From: Serratia ureilytica
Lineage (GTDB): Bacteria; Pseudomonadota; Gammaproteobacteria; Enterobacterales; Enterobacteriaceae
Direction of reading: 5' to 3'
Assembly: GCF_013375155.1 (NCBI RefSeq)
Contig: NZ_JABXOF010000001.1
Location: 186,001 to 250,000, forward strand
Length of the DNA stretch: 64,000 bases
In this document: positions 54,480-63,387 of the stretch, piece by piece
Layout: the number at the start of each line of letters is the position of its first letter
How positions within the stretch are numbered: position 1 is the first letter of the stretch
Notes under the pieces: model-generated
Told to the model about the DNA's origin: nothing
What the model saw: only the letters and a program-made list of their open reading frames with translations
The model's database searches: none
Translations under genes and position numbers: made by a program

Positions 54480-55112
54480 TCAGCTCCGTAATTCGGCAAT
54501 TTCATCAGCGGTCAAATAGCGGATCGGACGATCGCCGAGGGTGAAGATCAGCCGCGCCGCATCTTCCATCTCTTCGGTATTGTCCGCCGCCGCTCGCAGG
54601 TCTTTACCCGTCACCACCGGCCCGTGGTTGGCCAGCAAAAAGGCGCGGTGGGTCGGCGCCAGGCGGGCCAGATCCTGCGCCAGCCTTTCGTCGCCGGGCC
54701 GGTAGTAAGGCACCACCGGCACCTTGCCGACGCGCATCACCACATAGGGGGTGAACGGTTTGATGGCGTTGTCGGCGTCCAGCCCCTGCAGGCAAGAGAG
54801 CGCCGTGAGGTAGGTGCAATGCAAGTGCACGACCGCTTTGCATTCCGGGTTGTTCAGATAGAGCGCCCGATGAAAGCTGATCTCTTTCGACGGTTTGTCG
54901 CCGGAGAGCCAGTCGCCGTTCAGGCTCACTTTAGACAGGCGATCGGCCTGCAACTCGCCGAGACAGGAGCCGGTCGGCGTCGCCAGCAGCGCGCCGTCCG
55001 GCAGCATCAGCGAGAGGTTGCCGGCGGAGCCGGTGGCGTAGCCGCGTTGGAAAAACGAGGCACCCAGGCGCACCATCTCTTCACGCGCCTGCTGTTCAAT
55101 CGTCATGCTCAT
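54480..55112 (-). CDS. otnC: 3-oxo-tetronate 4-phosphate decarboxylase OtnC
   Basis: Class II aldolase-fold protein of 210 residues (YgbL). The metal-binding residues are visible: GSAGNLSLML, the catalytic EISFHRALYLN, and VVHLHCTYLTAL plus LLANHGPV. It decarboxylates 3-oxo-tetronate 4-phosphate to dihydroxyacetone phosphate. It overlaps otnK by 4 bases. Confidence 0.93.
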   Translation of the reverse strand: MSMTIEQQAREEMVRLGASFFQRGYATGSAGNLSLMLPDGALLATPTGSCLGELQADRLSKVSLNGDWLSGDKPSKEISFHRALYLNNPECKAVVHLHCTYLTALSCLQGLDADNAIKPFTPYVVMRVGKVPVVPYYRPGDERLAQDLARLAPTHRAFLLANHGPVVTGKDLRAAADNTEEMEDAARLIFTLGDRPIRYLTADEIAELRS

Positions 55113-56368
55113 ACCGGGAACTCCGTTTGCGCGCGCGCGAAGAAGGCTTCATCGCCAAAATTACCCGATTTCAGCGCCAGGGAAATGGCCCGATCGCTGG
55201 CGCGCACCCAGGGAACGCCGGGGGAAATGCTGGGGCCGATATGGAAGCCGCGAATGCCCAGCGCCTGCGTCACCACGCCGGAGGTTTCGCCGCCGGCGAC
55301 GATAAAGCGGCTGAATCCCAACTGGCGCAGTTGCACCACCAGCTCGGCGAACAAGGCTTCCACCGCCTCGCTGGCGGCGGCGCCATGCCGTTGTTGCGTT
55401 TGCTGCAGCGACTCCGGCGATGCAGTGGCGTAGATCAGCGGGGCAAGCGTTTCTCCGGCATGGCGCTGCGCCCAGTGCGCCAACTCGACGGCGTAGGCGG
55501 CGCGCGTCTGGGGATCGAAGCAACGGTCGATATCGATGGCCTGCGCCGCCGCGCGTTCGCGATAGTGCGCCACCTGCCGGTTAGTCATGACGGAGCAGGA
55601 GCCAGACAGCACCGCCGCCTTTTCCCCCTGCGGCGCGCCGGCCGCCTCTGCCGAACGTTCGCCGTTCTGCGCCCATTGCCGCGCCAGGCCGATCGCCAGG
55701 CCCGAACCGCCGGTCACCAGCTTCATCGTTTTCAACGCTTCGCCCTGGGTAAGCAGATGCCGTTCGTTGAGCGTGTCCAGCACCGCGTAGCGCACGCCTT
55801 CCTGCGCCAATTGCTGCAGCTTCTCGCTGACTGCCTCGGTGCCGCGATCCATTTCCGCCGCCATCACCAGCCCACAGCGTCCGGCGGCCTGGGATTCCAT
55901 CAGGCGAAGCAGGTTGCTGTCGGTCATCGGCGTGACTGGGTGATGACGCATGCCGGACTCAGACAGCAGCTGTTCCCCGACGAACAGGTAGCCCTGATAG
56001 ACCGTGCGGCCGTTTACCGGCAGCGCCGGGGAAACAACCGTGAAATTTTCCCCCAGCGCGGCGAGCAGGGCGTCGGTCACCGGGCCGATATTGCCCTGTG
56101 CGGTGCTGTCGAAGGTGGAGCAGTATTTGAAGTAGAACTGGCGGCAGCCCTGTTTTTGCAGCCAGGCCAGCGCTTGCAATGCCTGTTCGATCGCCTGCTC
56201 TGCCGGGCAGGAGCGCGATTTCAGGCTGATGACGACCGCCTGAGCGTCGACCGGCGTTTCGTCCTGCGGCACGCCGTTCAACTGCACCGTCGGCAGGCCG
56301 TTTTGCACCAGAAAGCTGGCGATGTCGGTCGCGCCGGTAAAATCATCCGCGATTACGCCGAGCTGCAT
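55109..56368 (-). CDS. otnK: 3-oxo-tetronate kinase OtnK
   Basis: Kinase of 419 residues (YgbK, four-carbon acid sugar kinase family). The N-terminal substrate domain starts MQLGVIADDFTGATDIASFL, with a conserved Asp, and the C-terminal nucleotide-binding domain has VAGGETSGVVTQALGIRGFHIGPSISPGVPW. It phosphorylates 3-oxo-tetronate at C4. Its start overlaps the ltnD stop by one base (TGATG). Confidence 0.93.
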   Translation of the reverse strand: MQLGVIADDFTGATDIASFLVQNGLPTVQLNGVPQDETPVDAQAVVISLKSRSCPAEQAIEQALQALAWLQKQGCRQFYFKYCSTFDSTAQGNIGPVTDALLAALGENFTVVSPALPVNGRTVYQGYLFVGEQLLSESGMRHHPVTPMTDSNLLRLMESQAAGRCGLVMAAEMDRGTEAVSEKLQQLAQEGVRYAVLDTLNERHLLTQGEALKTMKLVTGGSGLAIGLARQWAQNGERSAEAAGAPQGEKAAVLSGSCSVMTNRQVAHYRERAAAQAIDIDRCFDPQTRAAYAVELAHWAQRHAGETLAPLIYATASPESLQQTQQRHGAAASEAVEALFAELVVQLRQLGFSRFIVAGGETSGVVTQALGIRGFHIGPSISPGVPWVRASDRAISLALKSGNFGDEAFFARAQTEFPV

Positions 56369-57282
56369 CAGAGCGTCTCCTTTTTCTGCGGCAGATCGAT
56401 GCCGGCAAAGATTTTGATTACCGCGCTGTCATCTTCTTTACCGTAGCCGGCGTTGCTGGCGGCGGTAAACATGGTGAAGGCGGTGGAGGCCAGCGGCAGC
56501 GGGAAATGCAGCGCCTTGGCGGTATCCGCCACCAGCCCCAGATCCTTGACGAAGATATCCACCGCCGATTTGGGCGTATAGTCGCCGTCGACCACGTGGC
56601 GCATGCGATTTTCGAACATCCAGGAGTTGCCGGCGGCGTGGGTGACGACGTCATACATGACGTCCAGCGGGATGTTGGCGCGGGCGGCCAGCGCCATGGC
56701 TTCCGCCCCGGCGGCGATGTGCACCCCGGCCAACAGCTGGTGGATGATTTTTACCGTCGCGCCCAGGCCGATGGTTTCGCCGATGCGGTAAACCTTGCCG
56801 GCGATGGCGTCCAGCACGGGTTGCAGGCGCGCGAAGGTGGCGTCGGCGCCGGCGGCCATCACCGTCATCTGGCCTTCTTCCGCCTTGGCCGCCCCGCCGG
56901 AAACCGGCGCGTCCAGCATCGCCAGGCCGTAGTCCAGCAGCCGTTGCTCGATCTGTTTGGCGTCATCGGCGGAAATGGTCGAAGACACCATCACCGCCGT
57001 GCCCGGCTTGAGCTGCGGCGCCAGGCCTTGCTCGCCGAACAGGATTTGCTTCACCTGCGCGGCGTTTACCACCAGCAGCAACACGGCGTCCAGCTCGGCG
57101 GCGAAGTCGCGCGCGCTGGGGGCCGTTTGTTTCGCGCCGGCCTGTTGCAGCGCCGCCAGCGCCTGCGGATTGAGATCGGCGCCGTAGGTGGTCAATCCGG
57201 CGCGGAGGCATGAACGCGCGGCGCCCATGCCCATCGCCCCCAGCCCGATGACGCAAACGGCATAATTCCCTGGGTGTGTCAT
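56368..57282 (-). CDS. ltnD: L-threonate dehydrogenase LtnD
   Basis: NAD-dependent dehydrogenase of 304 residues of the 3-hydroxyisobutyrate dehydrogenase family (YgbJ). The N-terminal motif GLGAMGMGAARSCLRAG binds NAD, the DAPVSGGAAKAEEGQM segment and the catalytic Lys in GATVKIIHQLLAG are visible. It oxidises L-threonate to 2-oxo-tetronate. It is the first gene of the operon and is divergent from the DeoR gene. Confidence 0.93.
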   Translation of the reverse strand: MTHPGNYAVCVIGLGAMGMGAARSCLRAGLTTYGADLNPQALAALQQAGAKQTAPSARDFAAELDAVLLLVVNAAQVKQILFGEQGLAPQLKPGTAVMVSSTISADDAKQIEQRLLDYGLAMLDAPVSGGAAKAEEGQMTVMAAGADATFARLQPVLDAIAGKVYRIGETIGLGATVKIIHQLLAGVHIAAGAEAMALAARANIPLDVMYDVVTHAAGNSWMFENRMRHVVDGDYTPKSAVDIFVKDLGLVADTAKALHFPLPLASTAFTMFTAASNAGYGKEDDSAVIKIFAGIDLPQKKETL

Positions 57283-57565
57283 ACTGCACTCCTGTTAATT
57301 TTAGTGATAATTTGTTTTGTTGTGTTAAATGTAAGCGCTTGTCGGTCGATTATCCGCGATCGTTATCACAATAATTAACAATGCGTGAAACGGATTTTTC
57401 GTGCGATTTCTGGCCTAAATCAACATTACTATTATGTTTTTAAATAAGTTTATGTTTGGCTGGCCTAACTGCGCTGGCCGTCACGCTGCGAGAAATAAGG
57501 GCTATCGGCGAACGAAAATTGACGTAAAATCACAATTATTATCACCGCAGCAACGAGAGGGAACC
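57283..57565. promoter_or_regulatory. Divergent promoter region ltnD / DeoR regulator
   Basis: About 280 bases, AT-rich. It includes GTTATCACAATAATTAAC, with GTTA and TAAC arms, and several TTAA tracts. It should carry both promoters and DeoR-type sites. A longer ORF reading through this region from 57434 is not credible. Confidence 0.4.
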
Positions 57566-58342
57566 GTGATACCTGTAGAACGCCATCAACAAATTCTTGC
57601 GCTGGTATCCGAACGCGGCGTCGTCAGTATCGCCGAGCTGACCGAACGGCTGGGGGTGTCGCATATGACGATCCGCCGTGACGTGCAAAAGCTGGAAGAG
57701 CAGGGGGCGGTGCAGTCGGTCTCGGGCGGTGTGCAGGCGCCGGAACGGGTGGCGAGCGAACCTTCTCACCAGACCAAAGAGGGGATGTTCGGCCGGCAGA
57801 AAATCGCCATCGGTCGGCTGGCGGCGCGGCAAATTCCCGCCAATAGCTGTATCTATCTGGATGCTGGCACCACCACGCTGGCGCTGGCGAAACAGATCGG
57901 AGAACGTGACGATTTGACGGTGGTGACCAACGACTTTGTCATCGCCGGGTTTCTGATAGAGCATAGCCAGTGCCGAATCATCCACACCGGCGGCACCGTG
58001 TGCCGGGAAAACCGCTCCTGCGTCGGCGAGGCGGCGGCGCAGGCGCTGCGCGGTCTGTTTATCGATCTGGCGTTCATCTCCGCCTCTTCGTGGAGCATGC
58101 GCGGCCTGTCGACGCCGAACGAAGATAAGGTGATGGTGAAGAAGGCCATCGTCGAGGCCAGCCGCCGCCGCATTCTGCTCAGCGATACGTCCAAATACGG
58201 CAAAGTCGCCACCTATCTGGCGCTGCCGATCGCAGCCTTTGACGCCATCATTACCGATGAGGGGTTGCCCGCCGCCGCGCGGGAGGCCATTGAGCAAGCG
58301 GGGATTGCATTGCTGACGGCGGAAAAAGAAGAAGAAGAATAA
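57566..58342 (+). CDS. DeoR/GlpR family regulator of the threonate operon
   Basis: A 258-residue DeoR-type repressor. The N-terminal HTH is RHQQILALVSERGVVSIAELTERLGVSHMTIRRDVQKLEEQGAVQSVSGG, and the sugar-phosphate-binding domain has DAGTTTLALAKQI, VVTNDF and SDTSKYGK. The start is GTG 57566, preceded by GAGAGGG. It sits where ygbI does in E. coli, divergent from ltnD, so it should respond to an intermediate of the tetronate pathway. Confidence 0.9.
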   Translation: MIPVERHQQILALVSERGVVSIAELTERLGVSHMTIRRDVQKLEEQGAVQSVSGGVQAPERVASEPSHQTKEGMFGRQKIAIGRLAARQIPANSCIYLDAGTTTLALAKQIGERDDLTVVTNDFVIAGFLIEHSQCRIIHTGGTVCRENRSCVGEAAAQALRGLFIDLAFISASSWSMRGLSTPNEDKVMVKKAIVEASRRRILLSDTSKYGKVATYLALPIAAFDAIITDEGLPAAAREAIEQAGIALLTAEKEEEE

Positions 58343-58355
58343 GAACGAACCGGAA

Positions 58356-58550
58356 TCAGGATGAAAGTTCGGTATCGATGCTACGTGCGGGCGGTTCACT
58401 GGCTTCAACGCCGCCGCGTTCACGCCATTCGCGGCGCCTTTGTTCAGCCCATTCTTCGTGGAAGGCTTGCATCTCTTTTTGGTGCCGTTCCTTCATGCTC
58501 ATAGGGGTTGGGTGGGATTCTGCCGTTAACAGGCGGGATTTCGATGACAT
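58356..58550 (-). CDS. Small charged protein of unknown family, overlapping the upstream gene
   Basis: A 64-residue protein starting MSSKSRLL, with a very charged helical middle (MKERHQKEMQAFHEEWAEQRRREWRE). The start at 58550 is chosen because GAGGA lies 8 bases upstream; earlier in-frame codons lack such a site. It overlaps the 3' end of the 191-residue gene upstream by about 107 bases in another frame. No signal peptide or membrane segment. I do not recognise it. Confidence 0.45.
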   Translation of the reverse strand: MSSKSRLLTAESHPTPMSMKERHQKEMQAFHEEWAEQRRREWRERGGVEASEPPARSIDTELSS

Positions 58551-59019
58551 ATAATCCGTCCTCAATAAGCGCTTGGTTGTGCAAATAATGTACGCGATGC
58601 GCGTGTTTTTTCAAGAGCGAGTCATAAATTCTGGCTAACGCTGGCCTGAGCGGTACGCTGAAAACTAATCTTGCTTGGTATTGCGTCACAAAAGTGACGA
58701 TCGCCAGGCCGATGCCATTAATGAAGAGTTGTTCTCGTTCATACCGGGTGTAAGCCATCCTGGTATAGGTATCAAATAAGGATCTCGTTACTTCGGCGCG
58801 ATTTTCCAATGCTCTTACATCGTACAGTTCCATGACGTAAGCATTGTCCAATACTTCCGAGGCAGGATAAGCCCCAATAAGCCATTGACGCATCCTTAAC
58901 GTCGCTTTTTTAAAATCAAGGTAATACGCAGCAACGCTGCTGGCTTTTTTATAAACCGTTATTCGATACCTATACTCCGTGACAGGCCGTGCATTGATCT
59001 CCCTCACATCAATATCCAT
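58444..59019 (-). CDS. Unknown 191-residue protein in an AT-richer island
   Basis: Starts MDIDVREINARPVTEYRYRITVYKKASSVAAYYLDFKKATLRMRQW; the middle contains MELYDVRALENRAEVTRSLFDTYTRMAYTRYEREQLF. No recognised domain, signal peptide or membrane helix. An AAGGA site about 7-8 bases before the ATG supports the start. The region is clearly less GC-rich than the neighbours (roughly half GC), a sign of recent acquisition. It overlaps the small charged gene at its 3' end. No function can be assigned. Confidence 0.65.
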   Translation of the reverse strand: MDIDVREINARPVTEYRYRITVYKKASSVAAYYLDFKKATLRMRQWLIGAYPASEVLDNAYVMELYDVRALENRAEVTRSLFDTYTRMAYTRYEREQLFINGIGLAIVTFVTQYQARLVFSVPLRPALARIYDSLLKKHAHRVHYLHNQALIEDGLYVIEIPPVNGRIPPNPYEHEGTAPKRDASLPRRMG

Positions 59020-59141
59020 GATAAAATCCTTTTTACTATTATTTTTCCTATAGTTATCCCCTTTGTGACGAACAGATTATTAACCGCGGCGGAGACGATC
59101 CTCCAGCCGCCGATGAAGGTTGTGCGCAGCGCCGCGCAAAA

Positions 59142-59909
59142 CTAAATGCCGCTGAACCAGTTGTAGCCCTGATCCTCCCAATAGCCGCCCGGATTGACGT
59201 CGCTAACGAAGATCGCGGCGATATGTTTGGCGTTTTTGAACCCCAGCTTGGTCGGCACGCGCAGCCGCAGCGGGTAGCCATAGTCCGCCGGCAGCGCCTT
59301 GCCGCCGAAATCCAACGCCAGGATGGTCTGCGGGTGCAGCGCGGTGGCCATGTCGAGGCTGGCGTAGTAACGGTCGGCGCATTTGAAGCCGACGTAACCG
59401 GCATTCAGATCCGCGCCGACGTGCTGCAGAAAGGTGCGCAGCGGCACGCCGCCCCATTGACCAATGGCGCTCCAGCCCTCAATGCAGATCAGACGCGTGA
59501 TCTGACTTTGCTGCGGCAGCCGCTGCAGCTGTTCCAGCGTCCAGGGCGCTTTTTTCTCCACTTTCCCCGCGACCTCAAGCCGGTAGCCGGCGAGATCGAT
59601 CTCGGGGACGTTGTATTCCGGGTAAAATGCGTTAAAGGGGAAAGGGTGAGTGATCTGGTCCGGCCGGTAAGTTTGCGCCAACCGCTGGCCGCTGAACAGC
59701 CAGGCCTGCACCCGGTCGTTCCAGCGCGACATGGCCCACAGCACCTTATCCACCCGATCGCCGTCTTGCAGATTACACCCGGTCAGCATGGCGATGCCGC
59801 CCAGCGTCAGCCCGGAGCGCAACATCAGCCGGCGCTGCAGATTGACCAGCTGCTTTTTTTGGTCCGGTTCCAGCGTCGGCGCGGTTGCCCGCTGTTTTTT
59901 CTCATTCAT
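59142..59909 (-). CDS. Periplasmic molybdopterin-dependent oxidoreductase (sulfite-oxidase fold)
   Basis: A 255-residue enzyme of the sulfite oxidase-like fold. The N-terminus has a basic pair (RR) followed by RSGLTLGGIAMLTGC, a twin-arginine-like signal that ends in a lipobox-like Cys. The molybdenum ligand Cys is in RLICIEGWSAIGQWGG; further conserved segments are FKCADRYYASLDM, GKALPADYGYPLRLRVPTKLGFKNAKHI and the C-terminal YWEDQGYNWFSG. It differs in length from MsrP (about 330). The ATG at 59909 overlaps the cytochrome gene by 8 bases; a GTG at 59918 is possible. Probably takes electrons through the cytochrome b partner. The substrate is unknown. Confidence 0.85.
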   Translation of the reverse strand: MNEKKQRATAPTLEPDQKKQLVNLQRRLMLRSGLTLGGIAMLTGCNLQDGDRVDKVLWAMSRWNDRVQAWLFSGQRLAQTYRPDQITHPFPFNAFYPEYNVPEIDLAGYRLEVAGKVEKKAPWTLEQLQRLPQQSQITRLICIEGWSAIGQWGGVPLRTFLQHVGADLNAGYVGFKCADRYYASLDMATALHPQTILALDFGGKALPADYGYPLRLRVPTKLGFKNAKHIAAIFVSDVNPGGYWEDQGYNWFSGI

Positions 59910-60507
59910 GTTTGCCACCCGTTATCATCGCCCACAGGGTTTTAGGCACGACAGCCACCATAAAGACGTGGATCACCACAAACAGGCCGATGCCGGCCAT
60001 GGCGAAGAAATGCACGTAGCGCGCGAAGTCGAAGCCGCCAAACAGCGCGACCAATCCCTGCAGCTGAACCGGTTTCCAAATCGCCAGGCCGGACAGCACC
60101 AGTAATAGGCCGAGCGCCAGTACGCCGAGGTACATCAGTTTCTGAATGGCGTTGTAGCGGCCATGCCGGTGGTGCAGGCGCAGCGTCATCGCCAGCCAGA
60201 TATCCTGCCGCAGCGCGTCGGCGCGAAGCGGCAACAGATCGCGGCGAAAATGGCCGCTGAACAGGCTCCACAGCAGATAGCAGACGGCGTTGAGCGCCAA
60301 TAGCCACATCACCGCCAAATGCCAACCAATCGCGCCGCCCAGCCAACCGCCCAGCGTCATCTGCGGCGGAAAGCGGAAATCGAACAGCGGCGAGGCGTTG
60401 TAGATTTCCCAACCGCTCATGAACATGCACACCATGGCGAACAGGTTGATCCAATGAGTGATTCGAACCGGCCAGCGATGCACCGGCCGCGACGCGTTGG
60501 TTTTCAT
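59902..60507 (-). CDS. Cytochrome b561-type membrane subunit
   Basis: A 201-residue heme b membrane protein with about four or five helices. The N-terminus has HRWPVRITHWINLFAMVCMFMSGWEIYNA, and histidines likely for heme are at about 10, 18 (RITHW), in GWHLAVMW and in RYVHFFAMAGIGLFVVIHVFMV. It should pass electrons between the quinone pool and the molybdoenzyme encoded just downstream. The start at 60507 is preceded by GGAGGAAA. It follows the periplasmic protein gene after 13 bases. Confidence 0.85.
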   Translation of the reverse strand: MKTNASRPVHRWPVRITHWINLFAMVCMFMSGWEIYNASPLFDFRFPPQMTLGGWLGGAIGWHLAVMWLLALNAVCYLLWSLFSGHFRRDLLPLRADALRQDIWLAMTLRLHHRHGRYNAIQKLMYLGVLALGLLLVLSGLAIWKPVQLQGLVALFGGFDFARYVHFFAMAGIGLFVVIHVFMVAVVPKTLWAMITGGKHE

Positions 60508-60520
60508 GGCTTTCCTCCGG

Positions 60521-61147
60521 TTACATCGGCGGCACGGTGCCGTCTTTGCCGGCGGAAATGCGGGTGGCGATGCGTTCGCCCTTATCGTTGACGGCGGAGA
60601 ACAGCACAATGTGCACGCCCGGTTTCAGCAGGCTCAGATCGCCCGGATCCAGCGTCACGATCGGCACGTCTTCCGGCACGACGACGGTTTTCTGCTGGTT
60701 ACCGTAAGTGACGGTCAGGGTGCGGCCGTTGGATTTCACCAGTTTACCGACGGTGCCGTTAGTCATGGTATCCACTTTGCCGTCGGCGGATTCCCAGGCC
60801 GAATGCCCTTCGCCGGTGCCGCGCAGGCTGGCGGCGAACACGTGCACTTCCAGTGCCTTGAGCGTGCCGTCCGGCTGCGGCACGGCGGCGGTGCCGATAA
60901 AGCTGTCCGGTTTGATATCGTCCAGCGTGGCTTTGGAAACGCTGAGCACTTTAGTTTGATCGTTCAGCTTGACGCTGAGTGTCTCGCCCTTGCGGTCGGT
61001 CAGCTGCAGATTGCCGTCGGCAACTTGCGTGATGGTGCCGCGCAGCGGCGCAATCACCTTGCCCGGCGTTTGGGCGGCGGCGGCCAATCCGCTGGAAAGC
61101 AGTAACGTGGACAACAGTAAACCGGCTATACGATGACGGGTAATCAT
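60521..61147 (-). CDS. Periplasmic protein with DUF5666-like repeats
   Basis: A 208-residue secreted protein. The signal peptide ends SSGLAAAAQ. The mature part is a series of short beta-like segments (GTITQVADGNLQLTDRKGETLSVKLNDQTKVLSVSK and GKLVKSNGRTLTVTYGNQQKTVVVPEDVPIVTL), resembling DUF5666-type OB/beta repeats. It is the first gene of the operon, the partner of the cytochrome and molybdoenzyme. Its upstream region carries a perfect 22-bp palindrome shared with the divergent two-component genes. Function unknown; metal or substrate binding is a guess. Confidence 0.75.
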   Translation of the reverse strand: MITRHRIAGLLLSTLLLSSGLAAAAQTPGKVIAPLRGTITQVADGNLQLTDRKGETLSVKLNDQTKVLSVSKATLDDIKPDSFIGTAAVPQPDGTLKALEVHVFAASLRGTGEGHSAWESADGKVDTMTNGTVGKLVKSNGRTLTVTYGNQQKTVVVPEDVPIVTLDPGDLSLLKPGVHIVLFSAVNDKGERIATRISAGKDGTVPPM

Positions 61148-61213
61148 AACGTTCTCCTGAAATGAGTTTGCCGGTTAAGCATGGTTGACCTACTGGGTCA
61201 GCGCCATGGCCGT

Positions 61214-61235
61214 TTGATGACATTAATGTCATCAA
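61214..61235. promoter_or_regulatory. Perfect 22-bp palindrome, CusR-type response-regulator site
   Basis: The 11-base arm TTGATGACATT is followed directly by its exact complement, AATGTCATCAA. The core ATGACA-N4-TGTCAT has the spacing of the CusR/HprR box (ATGACAANNTTGTCAT). It lies 67 bases from the periplasmic gene start and 53 from the response-regulator start, so it can serve both promoters. Binding is inferred. Confidence 0.75.
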
Positions 61236-61287
61236 GTTTGTCCGCCGAAGCTGCTAGTATTTTTGCAGACGTAACGAGGTGGCGAGC

Positions 61288-61959
61288 ATGCGAATACTGG
61301 TAGTTGAAGACGATATCGGCACAGGGGATTACCTGAAGAAAGGGCTGGGGGAAGCGGGCTACAGCGTCGATTTGGCGCGCAACGGCACCGACGGGCTGTT
61401 TCGCGCGTTGGAGCAGGACTACGATGCGATCGTGCTCGATGTCATGCTGCCGGGGCTGGATGGCTGGCAGATCATCGAGGTATTGCGTAAGAAAAGCGAC
61501 GTGCCGATCCTGTTTCTCACCGCCCGCGATGGCGTGCAGGATCGCATCCACGGTCTGGAGCTGGGCGCGGACGACTATCTTATCAAACCGTTTTCCTTTA
61601 CCGAGCTGGTGCTGCGTTTGCGCACCTTGCTGCGCCGCGGGCCGGCGCGCGAAGCCGATCATTACGCCATCGCCGATCTGCAGTTGGACGTATTGCGCCG
61701 CCGGGCGGTGCGCCAGGATCAGGTGATCCCGTTGACCAATAAAGAATTCATGCTGCTGCATCTGCTGGTGCGGCGCGAAGGCGAAGTGCTGTCGCGCACG
61801 CAGATCGCCTCTCAGGTGTGGGACATGAATTTCGACAGCGACACCAATGTGGTTGACGTGGCCATCAAACGCCTGCGCGCCAAAATCGACCGGCCGTTCG
61901 ACGTCAAGCTGATCCACAGCGTGCGCGGCATCGGCTATGTTTGCGAGCCGCGCTCGTGA
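61288..61959 (+). CDS. CusR/HprR-like response regulator
   Basis: OmpR-family response regulator of 223 residues. The phosphoacceptor Asp is 51 in [12 protein letters not shown], with Lys in [13 protein letters not shown]. The winged helix follows (about 125-220; [48 protein letters not shown]), close to CusR and HprR. The start at 61288 has GAGG about 8 bases upstream; the GTG at 61279 is rejected. It overlaps the kinase by 4 bases (GTGA) and is divergent from the redox operon. Confidence 0.93.
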   Translation: MRILVVEDDIGTGDYLKKGLGEAGYSVDLARNGTDGLFRALEQDYDAIVLDVMLPGLDGWQIIEVLRKKSDVPILFLTARDGVQDRIHGLELGADDYLIKPFSFTELVLRLRTLLRRGPAREADHYAIADLQLDVLRRRAVRQDQVIPLTNKEFMLLHLLVRREGEVLSRTQIASQVWDMNFDSDTNVVDVAIKRLRAKIDRPFDVKLIHSVRGIGYVCEPRS

Positions 61960-63374
61960 ACGTCCGCGCTTCACGTCGGCCGGTGTCGCTGACGCTGCGT
62001 ACCGCCATGCTGTTCGCGCTGGTGGCCGCCTGCGTGGTGAGCGGGGCGGGCTGGTATCTGTTCGGCGCGATGCGCCAGGAAATGACGCTCCGCAGCGATC
62101 TGCAGGTGACCGGGCGCGTAGAGTATTTCCGCCATTTACTGGGGCAGCGCTTTCCTTTGGCGCGCCTGACCGCCAATAACGGCCTGTTCGAAAATATGCT
62201 GGGCAATGAACAGGACGTGTTGATTTTCCAAATTCCGGGGCAAAAACCGCTCATCAATGTGAATCCGGCCAGGGTGGCCCTGCCGCCGATCGCGCCGACG
62301 CCGCCCGAACAGGCGCAGACGCTGGCCGCCGTGCGCGGCGGGGAGACGGCGCAGGGGGTGCCGCTGCGCGCGGCATCGGCGATGGTGCGTCTGGAAGACG
62401 GCAGTTTGCTGCAGATCTCCGCTGCGCACGTCATGGTCAACGAGCAGAAGATGCTGGCGCGTTACCTGTGGCGCATTGTCGCGGCGGTCATTGTGGCTTT
62501 CCTGCTGATTGCGCTGCTGGGCTATGGGGTCATGCGCCGGGGATTGAAGCCGCTATGGCGCATGGCGGCGCAGGCGTCCGAGATCGCGCCCAATACATTG
62601 TCCACTCGCCTCAGCGAACAGGGGGCGCCGAAGGAGTTGCAGCAGCTGACCCGGTCGTTCAATGCGATGCTCGATCGGTTGAATGAAGGCTATCAGCGGC
62701 TGACGCAGTTTTCCGCCGATCTGGCCCATGAGATCCGCACGCCGGTGGGCGCGTTGATGGGCCAGTGTCAGGTGGCGCTGTATCAACCCCGCAGCGTGGA
62801 GGAGTACGAAACCCTATTGTCGAACAATATGGACGAGCTGGAGCGTATTTCGCGCATGGTGGAAAACATCCTGTTTCTGGCGCGCGCCGGTGAGGCGCAG
62901 TCCGCGCTGAACTACAGTCGTCTGGAGGTGGCGACCGAGCTGCGGCGGGTGGCGGATTACTTCGAAGGGCTGGCGGAAGAACGCGGCATCGCGCTGAGCT
63001 GCGAAGGGGAAGGCGCGCTGAAGGCGGACGCGATGTTGTTCCAGCGGGCGCTGAGCAACCTGGTGGCCAACGCGGTACGTTATGCTGATGAAAACAGCCT
63101 GATCGTGTTGCGGGCTGAACGGCGTGCCGATGCCTGGTGGGTGCAGGTCATCAATCAGGGGCCGCCGATCGCGCCGGCGCATCTGGAAAAGCTGTTCGAT
63201 CGTTTCTACCGCGCCGATCCCGCGCGCAGCGCCGGCAGCCACGCCAGCGGCCTCGGGCTGTCCATCGTGCGCGCCATCATGACGCTGCACGGCGGTGAGG
63301 TGCGCGCCGAATGTATCGAGCGCGCGCCTGTCGCCAGCCTCATTTTCAGCCTGCGGTTCCCGCTAGCGCAATAA
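61956..63374 (+). CDS. CusS-like sensor histidine kinase
   Basis: Membrane kinase of 472 residues. Two membrane helices (about 15-35 and 165-190) flank a periplasmic sensor of about 130 residues, then HAMP, HisKA with the phospho-His at 258 ([10 protein letters not shown]), and an ATPase domain with [34 protein letters not shown]. This layout is that of heavy-metal sensor kinases. GTG start overlaps the response regulator stop. It likely senses a metal or oxidant; the ligand is not readable. Confidence 0.92.
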   Translation: MNVRASRRPVSLTLRTAMLFALVAACVVSGAGWYLFGAMRQEMTLRSDLQVTGRVEYFRHLLGQRFPLARLTANNGLFENMLGNEQDVLIFQIPGQKPLINVNPARVALPPIAPTPPEQAQTLAAVRGGETAQGVPLRAASAMVRLEDGSLLQISAAHVMVNEQKMLARYLWRIVAAVIVAFLLIALLGYGVMRRGLKPLWRMAAQASEIAPNTLSTRLSEQGAPKELQQLTRSFNAMLDRLNEGYQRLTQFSADLAHEIRTPVGALMGQCQVALYQPRSVEEYETLLSNNMDELERISRMVENILFLARAGEAQSALNYSRLEVATELRRVADYFEGLAEERGIALSCEGEGALKADAMLFQRALSNLVANAVRYADENSLIVLRAERRADAWWVQVINQGPPIAPAHLEKLFDRFYRADPARSAGSHASGLGLSIVRAIMTLHGGEVRAECIERAPVASLIFSLRFPLAQ

Positions 63375-63387
63375 CCGATATGCCGGA

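Noticed and set aside
57434-57565. N-terminal extension of the DeoR gene to an ATG at 57434.
   Set aside because: The extension runs through the AT-rich promoter region and lacks similarity to the family; the GTG at 57566 has a good ribosome site.
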